Assembly: GCA_964632005.1 (NCBI GenBank)
Contig: CAZWAP010000035.1
Span: 1-25,104, forward strand
Length of the DNA: 25,104 nt
From: CAZWAP01 sp964632005
GTDB lineage: Bacteria > Planctomycetota > Phycisphaerae > Sedimentisphaerales > Anaerobacaceae
Direction of reading: 5' to 3'
Each line of letters opens with the position of its first letter. Position 1 is the stretch's first letter. The notes below the pieces were generated by a model. The model worked only from the letters and a program-made list of their open reading frames with translations, made no database searches and was not told the DNA's origin. Positions 1 through 6,835 of the stretch are shown piece by piece. The position numbers and the translations under genes are program-made.

Positions 1-2
1 AC

Positions 3-113
3 GTTTTGGGGATCAAGGATTACCGGATTCACAGGCCGAAGCCACCGGGCAGCGAGGGCGTGAACTACGGGGTCTGGTTGGAGTTTCGCAAGCCGAGGAC
101 CGGCCGGAAGTAA
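3..113 (+). CDS. C-terminal end of an unrecognised protein (partial)
   Basis: A frame open from the window edge ends at the TAA at 111-113. It encodes 36 residues rich in Arg, Lys and Pro and ending in FRKPRTGRK. The start lies outside the window, so the family cannot be named. The next gene starts 22 bases later on the same strand, which is close enough for cotranscription with the binding-protein genes. The alternative, that this is untranslated DNA, cannot be excluded from so short a piece. Confidence 0.4.
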   Translation, partial: VLGIKDYRIHRPKPPGSEGVNYGVWLEFRKPRTGRK

Positions 114-135
114 CCACATATTCGAGGACAGCAAA

Positions 136-927
136 ATGCAAAAAGACAATCGATTCGGATGCAGACTCATTTGCGATGCGATGTTGCTCTCGACCCTTGC
201 CGGGCTGGTAATTGTTGCCGGCTGCGACAAGAAGGGAACCGAGGATAAGAAAACCGAGCTTGTGCTCTTGTGCGGCAGTTCGTTTGTCGAGCCGGCCGAG
301 GAGCTCTGCGCGGGATTCACGGCCGAGGCCGGCATCGAGATAGTCAGCACCGTTGCGGGCAGCGAGGATTTCCTGCCTTTGGTCAAGACCGGCCAGAAGG
401 GCGACATACTGATCACGCACGACCCGTATCTCGAGGAGACCCACAAGGCCGGCGCGCTGCTCGATTCGGTGCAGGTCGGCTTCGTCGCCCCGGTGCTGGC
501 GGTGCAGAAGGGCAACCCGAAAAACATCAGGAGTATAGAGGATCTGACCCGCGAGGGTCTCAAGGTAGGCCTGAGCGATCCGAAGTACTCGACCTGCGGG
601 GAAATGGTCTTCGCGTTGCTGGAGAAGAAAGGCATCAAGGGCGCCGTGCTCAAGAACGTCGAGAACCGGCTGACGAAGGGCCACAGCACGTTGGGAACTT
701 GGCTGAAGACCGGGATGGTTGACGCGGTGATAATGTGGAACGGCGTGGCGAACACCTTCAAGGACAGTCTTGATATCGTCAAGACGCCTTACGAGTACGA
801 CACGGAAATCAGGGTCCACGTGATCGGGCTGAACTACTCCAAGCAGCCCGAGGCGTTGCGGCGGTTCATCGACTTTACCCGCAAGAAAGGCCCGGCAATC
901 TTCGCCGAGCACGGATATGTCAAGTAA
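136..927 (+). CDS. ModA-like substrate-binding lipoprotein 1
   Basis: This is a 263-residue extracytoplasmic solute-binding protein of the molybdate/tungstate (ModA/WtpA-like) type, expected to be anchored outside the cytoplasmic membrane and to deliver ligand to an ABC permease. The N-terminus has basic residues, a hydrophobic stretch and the lipobox VAGC with Cys30 as the lipidation site. The mature part follows the family pattern: an early ELVLLCGSS strand, a VQKGNPKNI segment, and a VGLSDPKYS segment after it. The ATG at 136 is preceded by GAGGA at 124-128 with good spacing. It overlaps the next gene, a paralogue, by 11 bases, so the two are probably translated together. A permease and ATPase of the matching type lie at 3537-5377. 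The actual ligand cannot be read from the sequence. Confidence 0.85.
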   Translation: MQKDNRFGCRLICDAMLLSTLAGLVIVAGCDKKGTEDKKTELVLLCGSSFVEPAEELCAGFTAEAGIEIVSTVAGSEDFLPLVKTGQKGDILITHDPYLEETHKAGALLDSVQVGFVAPVLAVQKGNPKNIRSIEDLTREGLKVGLSDPKYSTCGEMVFALLEKKGIKGAVLKNVENRLTKGHSTLGTWLKTGMVDAVIMWNGVANTFKDSLDIVKTPYEYDTEIRVHVIGLNYSKQPEALRRFIDFTRKKGPAIFAEHGYVK

Positions 928-1726
928 GCGGAGAATACCAAGGCTGAGAGGCTCACTTTTTGCAGCCGCTGTCGCAATAAGTGTTGTTCTCTGTGGGTGC
1001 GGCAAGCAGGAGCCGGGGCGTCGTGGTTCGGGGCAGGAGCTTCGCCTGTACTGCGGCGCCGGGATTCGTCCGCCGACCGATGAGCTGGTCGATGCGTTCT
1101 TCCAGGAATACGGGGTGAAGGTCGTCCCCGATTACGCCGGCACCGAGGTGTTGCTCTCCAGGATAAAGCTCAGCCTCAGCGGAGATTTCTATATGCCCGG
1201 GGACAAGCACTACGTCGATCAGGCCGCCGAAGAAGGACTTATTCTCTCCCGCCGGACGGTTTGCTACTGGGTGCCGACGATACTGGTGCAGAAGGGCAAT
1301 CCGAAGAAGATATCCGGCCTGCGGGACCTTCTAAAGCCCGGTCTCAAGGTGGGCCTGGGCGACCCCAACGCCTGTGCGATCGGCAGGACCTCGTGGCAGA
1401 TACTTGCCAAGGAAGGCATTACACGCGAACAGCTCAAGGATAATCTGGTCTTCCAATCGCTGACGGTCAATGAGCTTGGCATGCAGATACAGGCTCGCTC
1501 GCTCGATGCGGTCATCGTCTGGGATGCGATGGCGCGTTATTACAGCCGATATGGAGACCAGGTTCGCATCCCGCCCGAGAAAAACGTCACCTCAACAGTA
1601 GATATAGGCGTGCTAAAATTCACGAAGAACAGGGCTCTGGCCGAGAAGTTCGCCGAGTTCGCGGCCTCTGAAAAGGGCCGGGCCATTTTTGCCAAGCATC
1701 ATTACAGCACCGAGCCACCGAAGTAG
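917..1726 (+). CDS. ModA-like substrate-binding lipoprotein 2 (paralogue)
   Basis: This 269-residue protein is a second solute-binding lipoprotein, with basic N-terminal residues, a hydrophobic segment and the lipobox LCGC (Cys28). It is clearly related to its upstream neighbour: both share VQKGNPK, a GLKVGL-DP segment, and similar C-terminal ends around AIFA-H. The motif LYCGAGIRPPTDEL near the start is typical of ModA-like binding proteins. The start at 917 lies inside the end of the upstream gene. The pair is best explained by tandem duplication. Whether the two bind different ligands, or hand ligand between two transport steps, is open. Confidence 0.85.
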   Translation: MSSKRRIPRLRGSLFAAAVAISVVLCGCGKQEPGRRGSGQELRLYCGAGIRPPTDELVDAFFQEYGVKVVPDYAGTEVLLSRIKLSLSGDFYMPGDKHYVDQAAEEGLILSRRTVCYWVPTILVQKGNPKKISGLRDLLKPGLKVGLGDPNACAIGRTSWQILAKEGITREQLKDNLVFQSLTVNELGMQIQARSLDAVIVWDAMARYYSRYGDQVRIPPEKNVTSTVDIGVLKFTKNRALAEKFAEFAASEKGRAIFAKHHYSTEPPK

Positions 1727-1778
1727 TGGAGACACTGCTGAGGCGCAATCAGCGGGCGGGCTCCAGGGTGTATTTGGC

Positions 1779-1806
1779 TTGCGGGGCTGAACCGCCAGTG
1801 TATAAT
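1779..1806 (+). promoter_or_regulatory. Sigma70-like promoter before the TauE/SafE gene
   Basis: TTGCGG at 1779-1784 and a perfect TATAAT at 1801-1806 are separated by 16 bases, with TG directly before the -10 box. The site lies in the 132-base gap after the second binding-protein gene and about 50 bases before the start at 1859. It is a prediction from sequence only. Confidence 0.5.
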
Positions 1807-1858
1807 GGCCGGCGACAACCAGTTTCGGACAGTTCTTAGATTCATTGGAGTATGAGCT

Positions 1859-2326
1859 ATGGTAGCCCAAGCATCCAATGCGTGGTGGGTTTTTGTGCTT
1901 CTTGGGTTATTCGCAGGGGTCATAAGCGGCGGCCTGGGCTTAGGGGCGGGCACGGTTATCGTGCCGGCACTGGTGCTGTTGTGCGGTTTTGCTCAGAAGA
2001 GCGCCCAGGGGACGGCGTTGGCGGCGATGGTACCAATGGCGCTTGTAGGGGCGTTGCGATATTACAAGATCGCCGGCGTTGAGATGGAGCCTCCGGTGAT
2101 TATATTAATCGCCTGCGGGGCACTGGTCGGGACCCTGTTCGGTACCGAGTTGGCCGGTCGGCTGCCGGGCGACGTCCTCCGAAGGACCTTTGCAGTTTTT
2201 CTCGTTCTCGTCGGGGCCAGGATGTTCGTGCGCAGCACAAGGCCCACAACGCCCACCGGACAGATGGGGGTATCCAGTCCGGCTCCGACGGATTTGATTG
2301 AAGACGGAGACATAAAAAAACAGTGA
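1859..2326 (+). CDS. Half-size TauE/SafE (DUF81) family membrane protein
   Basis: This 155-residue protein has about four hydrophobic segments. It carries the N-terminal hallmark of the TauE/SafE family, GGLGLGAGTVIVPAL, followed by AQGTALAAMVPMALVGA. Members are thought to move sulfite, sulfoacetate or related anions across the cytoplasmic membrane. Full-length members are about 250 residues with two repeated halves; this one has only one half and a hydrophilic tail, so it may act as a dimer. The ATG at 1859 is chosen over the one at 1852 because GGAG at 1847-1850 has proper spacing only to 1859. Its stop overlaps the next start by 4 bases. Confidence 0.75.
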   Translation: MVAQASNAWWVFVLLGLFAGVISGGLGLGAGTVIVPALVLLCGFAQKSAQGTALAAMVPMALVGALRYYKIAGVEMEPPVIILIACGALVGTLFGTELAGRLPGDVLRRTFAVFLVLVGARMFVRSTRPTTPTGQMGVSSPAPTDLIEDGDIKKQ

Positions 2327-2493
2327 CTGAGAACGATGGTAACAGCACCGTCCGCGTCTTAAACGCCAGAGTATATGCTGTTCCTCTCGAGGATGCCGCC
2401 GAACCCTTTGAGCAAAAGGCCGGTATCCACGTGACGATTGACCTGTGTAGTCGGCCCGGTGACACAGCCGGGTGTCAAGGCGGTAAACTATGA
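2323..2493 (+). CDS. Small protein (56 aa), possible binding-protein remnant
   Basis: A GTG-started frame of 56 codons fills the space between the TauE/SafE gene and the next membrane protein. It begins inside a GTGA overlap with the upstream stop and ends inside an ATGA overlap with the downstream start, a pattern typical of translationally coupled genes. The product has no signal peptide or membrane segment. Its middle, EDAAEPFEQKAGIHVTIDL, resembles the first lobe of the two upstream binding proteins (EEL--F--EAGIEI in the first). It may therefore be a cut-down third copy, or an independent small protein. No function is assigned. The ribosome site is weak (GGAG with a long spacer). Confidence 0.5.
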   Translation: MTENDGNSTVRVLNARVYAVPLEDAAEPFEQKAGIHVTIDLCSRPGDTAGCQGGKL

Positions 2494-2972
2494 TCCTCAG
2501 CCAGGTTTTTCTGGAGAGATATTATAACCTTCTGGTTCTACTTCATCTGCTTGCGACCTTCGTCCTCGTAGGCGCGATGACACATAATTTGCTGATCGTG
2601 CTCAAGTACGTAAGGGGCAAGTTCGGCAAGAAGAAGCTGGAGTACTTCTACGTGAAGGTTTCGCTGTGGGCGTATATCGTGGTGTACGTGCTCGGGGCCC
2701 TGGCATATCCTGCGTTTCGCATCAACACGCGGGCGGATCTGTTCGACAAGACGCTACCCTGGGCGACCGGACTGTTCGAGGTCAAGGAGCACTGGGGAGC
2801 ACTGGGCCTGGCGTTTCTCGTCGTTTACTACTTTTTGCGAAGCGCCTTTGAGCCTGACGAAGGAAGAGGTAAACTGTTTTTCTATGTCCCGCTGTGTGTG
2901 CTGCTCAACGTCATTCTCTGGTATAAGGTCATCGTCGGTTGTTACCTGGCGTTACTGAAAGGGATTCACTGA
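2490..2972 (+). CDS. Four-helix membrane protein of unknown function
   Basis: This 160-residue protein has about four hydrophobic segments and a short polar loop (around RGKFGKKK) after the first. Histidines sit in or near membrane segments: LLHLLATF and MTHNLL near helix 1, and KEHWGALGL before helix 3. YPAFRI and LFEVKEHWGAL look like conserved-family features, in the style of small cytochrome-b- or CopD-like helical bundles. The helix-associated histidines would suit heme or metal binding, but that is inference. It is coupled to the small ORF upstream (4-bp overlap), has AAGGCGG before its start, and shares one base with the next gene (TGATG). It lies between the binding-protein and permease genes of a ModABC-like locus. 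Confidence 0.7.
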   Translation: MILSQVFLERYYNLLVLLHLLATFVLVGAMTHNLLIVLKYVRGKFGKKKLEYFYVKVSLWAYIVVYVLGALAYPAFRINTRADLFDKTLPWATGLFEVKEHWGALGLAFLVVYYFLRSAFEPDEGRGKLFFYVPLCVLLNVILWYKVIVGCYLALLKGIH

Positions 2973-3343
2973 TGAAAAAATCGGACACGACCTACATTCT
3001 GGGTGTCGTCTTCGCCGCGGCCACGTCGGTTTTCTACTGCTGCGTAAGGTGGTTCCACATTCAACTGCCTCGCTACTATCCCTTAGAGCGTACCTGGAAA
3101 TGGGCCAAGGAGCCTGGTGTCCCATCGCAGGGGTGGTATGCTATGCAGACATTCGCTTTTGTCTGCGGTGCCGTAATCACCCTGGCAGTTTATCTGGTGA
3201 TCAGATATACCTGCTCGGAGCAGAGCGAACTTGATCCCCGTGATGCCAGGCGGCTCGGGGCAGCCGGGGCTATCCTGATAGTTGCCTGTATGGCCTACAT
3301 TCTTTTTTACGAACTTGGCAAATGGGGGATTATTGGTGCTTGA
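2972..3343 (+). CDS. Small membrane protein of unknown function (three helices)
   Basis: This 123-residue protein starts with MKKSDTTYILGVVF and has about three membrane segments. The region between the first two contains several aromatics and charged residues (RYYPLERTWKWAKEP). The start at 2972 is preferred over an in-frame upstream codon at 2939 because it sits at a TGATG junction with the upstream gene and follows AAAGGGA at good spacing. It is probably the partner of the preceding four-helix protein, since the two are adjacent, overlapping and both purely membrane-embedded. No family was recognised. Confidence 0.65.
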   Translation: MKKSDTTYILGVVFAAATSVFYCCVRWFHIQLPRYYPLERTWKWAKEPGVPSQGWYAMQTFAFVCGAVITLAVYLVIRYTCSEQSELDPRDARRLGAAGAILIVACMAYILFYELGKWGIIGA

Positions 3344-3536
3344 GACCTGCACCCTGGCGGTGATAGAAGCTGCGAGGTTATAATAAGATGAAACCGTCAA
3401 GCCCTTGTCCCGGGCACAAGGGCCATCAGGTCCCAGGCGAGGTCTTGCCGGGTAGCAGTTCAGCAAACGGAAAGGGGGAATCCCGGGCGCGGCCGGCCAC
3501 TCAGGAGGCCCGTCGCTGCGGTAGCGAAAAGGAATT
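3344..3536 (+). promoter_or_regulatory. Base-paired leader ahead of the ABC permease gene
   Basis: This 193-base gap is the only sizeable break between the small membrane proteins and the permease gene. It contains a perfect 8-bp hairpin (GCCCTTGT at 3401-3408 with ACAAGGGC at 3416-3423), a GGTGC/GCACC stem at its 5' edge (3335-3353), and a short CGCT/AGCG stem (3514-3526) directly before the AAAAGGA ribosome site. AGGAGG at 3503-3508 sits in a GGCC-flanked segment and could be sequestered. This suggests a structured 5' leader. A match to a known riboswitch class, such as the molybdenum-cofactor motif expected from the context, could not be established by eye. A 52-codon frame at 3388-3546 shows no protein-like features. 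Confidence 0.35.
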
Positions 3537-4370
3537 ATGGAACTGACAAACAGCTCCGACTCGCCGATACGAGGCCCGCGTGACCGCATCTTCGCCGCGG
3601 TTTTTTTCTTCTTCGTGGTGGTTTTCGTGACCTTTGTGGTATTTCTCATCGCCGCGGATGTATTCTATATAAACAAAGAGGCCGTGCTGACGGTCCTCAG
3701 ATCCGGTTTCATTCGCCACGCCCTTTGGATGAGCGTTTGGACCAGCTTCGCAACCACGTTGTTGGCGCTGGTCTTTGCGGTGCCGATGGGCTATTCGCTG
3801 AGCCGCTACCAGTTCCCGGGCCGAACCCTGGTGGATGCGGTGGTCGATCTGCCGATCATCTTTCCGCCGCTGGTCGCGGGCTTGACCTTGCTGGTCTTTT
3901 TCTCGCAGACCGCGCTGGGAAGATGGATTCAGGAGGACATAGGGATCGAGTTTGTATTTCAGCGAAAAGGCATAGTGCTTTGCCAATTCCTGGTGGCGGC
4001 CAGCTTCGCCATTCGCTCGACGAAGACCGCGTTCGACGATGTTGACCACCGCTACGAGAACGTGGCGTTGACCCTCGGCTGCACGCGATCCGAGGCCTTT
4101 CGGCGGGTCTCACTGCCGCTGGCCCTCAACGGGATAATCGCCGGCGGGGTCCTCACATGGGCCAGGTCTTTTGGGCTTTTCGGGCCGCTGCTGATCTTCG
4201 TCGGCTCGTTCCGGGGGCGTACCGAGGTGCTCAGCACCACGATCTTTCTCGAGCAATCCGTCGGGAATATCGAGGTGGCGCTTGCCGTAGCGATGTTGAT
4301 GATTCTCGTGGCCATCATCGCTCTTACGACCATACACTTGGTTGGCGGGCGAGCGGAGGTAACGGCGTGA
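3537..4370 (+). CDS. ModB/CysT-type ABC transporter permease
   Basis: This 277-residue protein is the membrane channel of an oxyanion-type ABC importer, with about six membrane helices. The segment DLPIIFPPLVAGLTLL matches the conserved region of ModB, CysT and CysW permeases. The EAA loop that docks on the ATPase is visible at about residues 179-198 (LGCTRSEAFRRVSLPL followed by Gly). A short ribosome site, AAAAGGA, precedes the ATG. The gene overlaps the following ATPase gene by 4 bases, so the two form one unit. Molybdate or tungstate is the most likely substrate given the ModA-like proteins upstream, but sulfate-type permeases look similar. Confidence 0.85.
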   Translation: MELTNSSDSPIRGPRDRIFAAVFFFFVVVFVTFVVFLIAADVFYINKEAVLTVLRSGFIRHALWMSVWTSFATTLLALVFAVPMGYSLSRYQFPGRTLVDAVVDLPIIFPPLVAGLTLLVFFSQTALGRWIQEDIGIEFVFQRKGIVLCQFLVAASFAIRSTKTAFDDVDHRYENVALTLGCTRSEAFRRVSLPLALNGIIAGGVLTWARSFGLFGPLLIFVGSFRGRTEVLSTTIFLEQSVGNIEVALAVAMLMILVAIIALTTIHLVGGRAEVTA

Positions 4371-5377
4371 TCCGCACCGAGCAGATATCGTTTCGCGTAG
4401 GCGAGTTCGAGCTGCGAGAGCTCAGCCTCAGGGTCGAACGGGGCACCTACTTCGTGCTGCTTGGCCCGCCCGGCTCGGGCAAGACGATATTCCTCGAATG
4501 TCTCTGCGGGCTCAAGAGGATAAGCTCCGGCCGGATATTCATCGACGGGCACGACGTTACTGGCCTCGAGCCGCGCGCACGCGGCATCGGGTACGTGCCG
4601 CAGGATTATGCCCTGTTTCCACACCTGTCCGTCGAGCAGAACATCGCTTTCGGGCTACGCGCGCGCCGTGACGGTCTCGGCCGGATCCGCGAAAAAATCG
4701 AAAAGACGGCCCAGTTGCTCAGCATCGGTCGGCTGTTGAAACGTAATGTCACCAGCCTGAGCGGGGGCGAAAAGCAAAGGGTCGCTCTGGCCAGGGCGCT
4801 CGTTATGGAGCCTAAAGTCCTCTTGCTCGACGAACCTGTCTGCGCCCTCGACGAAGAGACCCGCCATAGTGTCTGTGCCTTGCTGCACAGCGTCCAGCGC
4901 AAGCTCGCACTGACGGTGATACACGTAAGTCACAATCTTGAGGAGGCCTTTTCCGTCGCCGACCAAGCCGCGATTCTCCAGCAGGGGTCACTTCAGCAGG
5001 TCGGATCACTCAACGAGCTGCTCCGCAAGCCCGTCAATGAGTTTGTTGCCCGCTTTATGCGCTGCGAGAACATCTTTGGCCCCGAAACGCCGGTACGGGT
5101 ACCCGGCTCTAAGGCGAAGGCAGCGAGAATGATGATCAGGCCGGAGGATGTTCTCGTGCTGCCGGTATCGAAACAGTCCAGCAGCCATCAAAATCAATTC
5201 CGTCTCAGGCTGGTCCGCTGCCGTGATCACGGCGGCTACGTCAGGGCCGAGCTACAGGGCCCTGTGAGTCTCGTGGCCCACCTGACCCACTCTGGCTACG
5301 CCGAGCTTGATGCAAAGCCGGGCGACGAGCTTATCGCCGTGTTGCCCGCCGAGCGTATCCACGTTTTCGAGACCTGA
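4367..5377 (+). CDS. ModC/CysA-type ABC transporter ATP-binding protein
   Basis: This is a 336-residue ATPase that would power the adjacent permease. All motifs are present: Walker A GPPGSGKT (33-40), Q-loop Gln79, signature LSGGE (131-135), Walker B LLLDEP with Asp155-Glu156, and the switch His189. A regulatory TOBE/MOP-like region follows from about residue 260, as in ModC and CysA. The GTG at 4367 is chosen because GGAGG at 4355-4359 stands seven bases before it and it overlaps the permease stop. In-frame codons further upstream run through the permease gene and would add an unrelated leader of about 70 residues. This is the last gene of the import locus. Confidence 0.88.
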   Translation: MIRTEQISFRVGEFELRELSLRVERGTYFVLLGPPGSGKTIFLECLCGLKRISSGRIFIDGHDVTGLEPRARGIGYVPQDYALFPHLSVEQNIAFGLRARRDGLGRIREKIEKTAQLLSIGRLLKRNVTSLSGGEKQRVALARALVMEPKVLLLDEPVCALDEETRHSVCALLHSVQRKLALTVIHVSHNLEEAFSVADQAAILQQGSLQQVGSLNELLRKPVNEFVARFMRCENIFGPETPVRVPGSKAKAARMMIRPEDVLVLPVSKQSSSHQNQFRLRLVRCRDHGGYVRAELQGPVSLVAHLTHSGYAELDAKPGDELIAVLPAERIHVFET

Positions 5378-5408
5378 GTTGTCGTGTTGAGCCTTTTCGA
5401 GAAAACCC

Positions 5409-5438
5409 TTGTACTGCAGAGTGCGTATAGAATAAAGT
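5409..5438 (+). promoter_or_regulatory. Sigma70-like promoter of the propeller/ABC operon
   Basis: TTGTAC at 5409-5414 and TAAAGT at 5433-5438 are 18 bases apart, within an AT-rich patch in otherwise GC-rich DNA. The site lies in the 126-base gap between the ABC ATPase gene and the next operon, about 65 bases before its first start. Prediction only. Confidence 0.45.
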
Positions 5439-5503
5439 ATTTATATTCGACCGGCCGAGCGCCGTTGCTTTGCCCCACAGGACGGAAAAAAGGGGATATG
5501 ATA

Positions 5504-6835
5504 ATGATTAAAGCCAGCCGATTGATCCTTGCCCTGTGCGCCTGCTCTGTCGTGGGGGCTTTGCCTGCGTCGGCCTGCAGATATAACGTCCGCGAGACCG
5601 GATTTGTTGATCTGGGCATAGAGCCCTACGTGCTGTGCTTCTACGTGGACGCCAACACGCCCGCGGAGCTTGCCGGCAAGCTCCGCCGGATTTCGGACGA
5701 GGTGCTGGCCGGGAGCAACATCCTGCCCCGTCTGGTGGACATTGACAAGCAAAAGGGCCACCCTGCGATCAAACATCTGGATTCAGCCGGGTTGTCTGTG
5801 CCCGCGGGCGTTCTTATCTCGCCTGATGGCCAGAGCCTTCCGGTCCCATTATCGCAACCGGGCCAATCCCTTGAACAGACCCTGCGCGGGGCACTCGATA
5901 AGATCCTCTTCTCGCCGAAGCGCAAGGAGCTGCTCAAGGCTGTCGCCAAGGCTTACGGGGTGGTGTTGGTGGTGGAAGGTCCCGACCCTGCGCGCAACGC
6001 CGAGGCCAAGAAGGCGGCCTCGGCTGCCATCGAGCACGTCAAGTCCCAGATGGATTATATGCCCAAGCCGGTCAAGTACCCTCCCGAGCTGGTTGTGCTC
6101 GATGCCAAATCGCTGGCCGGCGAGCAAGTGCTGTTGTGGAGCCTTGGCCTCGAGGCAAAGGACGTCAACGAACCCCATGCGATCGTTCTATACGGCAGGG
6201 CTCGCTGGATTGGGCCGCTCTTCAAGGGCGATCAGATAACGATGGAAGACCTGGCCAGCGTTCTTTTCATAGTCGGGGCCGATTGCGAGTGCGGCTTTGA
6301 TTATCGCTGGCTCCAGGGGACCATGCTCCCGGCCAAGTGGACCCGAAAGCTTCACGAGCTGGCCGTCGACAGCCTCGGATTCGACCCTGAAAGCCCGATG
6401 ATCAAGATGGAGATCGGCTCGATAGTAGGCAGAGGGATGCGGGGATATTACTACGCCGGCGCACCGTACGGCTACCGGGAGTTGATCTTCGAGCCAGAAT
6501 CGGCTTCGGATTACCAGGAGTTTGAAGTCCAGCCCCTGGCCGAGCCCAACGAGTCTTCACCGCAGGTCGATTCCCCGCTCGAGCGTGACGACAGCCTCAA
6601 GCTCCACGAGCCCAACACAACACAGATGCAGCTCGAGAAGGTGCCCGGGCCCAACACAGCGGCAATAGCGAAGCAGAATCCTGCCGAACCCAATGTCGCT
6701 CGAGCCGAACCTGCCACACGGCCTGCCGCTGACATCTATATGCCTGTTCGCAGTGCAGCCCTGCTGACCATCGGGATGTTTGCCGTGGTGGTAGTTGTCG
6801 GTATTGCAGTTCTTGCGAGGACAAAGAGAGGATGA
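5504..6835 (+). CDS. Exported, C-terminally anchored protein of unknown function
   Basis: This 443-residue protein has an N-terminal signal sequence ending near PASA/Cys25, a long extracytoplasmic part, a Pro/Glu/Asn-rich linker (about 350-410) and one membrane helix close to the C-terminus followed by RTKRG. The first 120 residues look thioredoxin-like (YVLCFYVDANTP, then LPRLVDID, then VPAGVLISPDG) but lack a CxxC active site. A DCEC motif occurs in GADCECGFDYRW. ATG 5504 is preferred over ATG 5498 because AGGGG at 5491-5495 is eight bases from it and only two from the other. Its stop overlaps the propeller gene by 4 bases, so it probably works with that protein and the downstream transporter. 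Cys25 could also be a lipidation site. Confidence 0.72.
   Translation: MIKASRLILALCACSVVGALPASACRYNVRETGFVDLGIEPYVLCFYVDANTPAELAGKLRRISDEVLAGSNILPRLVDIDKQKGHPAIKHLDSAGLSVPAGVLISPDGQSLPVPLSQPGQSLEQTLRGALDKILFSPKRKELLKAVAKAYGVVLVVEGPDPARNAEAKKAASAAIEHVKSQMDYMPKPVKYPPELVVLDAKSLAGEQVLLWSLGLEAKDVNEPHAIVLYGRARWIGPLFKGDQITMEDLASVLFIVGADCECGFDYRWLQGTMLPAKWTRKLHELAVDSLGFDPESPMIKMEIGSIVGRGMRGYYYAGAPYGYRELIFEPESASDYQEFEVQPLAEPNESSPQVDSPLERDDSLKLHEPNTTQMQLEKVPGPNTAAIAKQNPAEPNVARAEPATRPAADIYMPVRSAALLTIGMFAVVVVVGIAVLARTKRG

Noticed and set aside
13..1005. 330-codon minus-strand open frame
   Set aside because: It lies antisense to the first binding-protein gene, has no recognisable domain, and the plus-strand product has a lipobox and family motifs.
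3424..3526. Possible SRP RNA, cobalamin or Moco riboswitch
   Set aside because: Short resemblances (AGGTC...AGCAG, a B12-box-like ACTCAGGAGGCCCGTC) lack the full conserved core of any of these classes; kept only as an unclassified structured leader.
3388..3546. 52-codon plus-strand frame in the permease leader
   Set aside because: Low-complexity translation, no good ribosome site, and it coincides with strong base-paired elements; treated as leader RNA.
4157..4366. N-terminal extension of the ABC ATPase by 70 codons
   Set aside because: The extension overlaps the permease gene in another frame, and a strong ribosome site sits just before the GTG at 4367.
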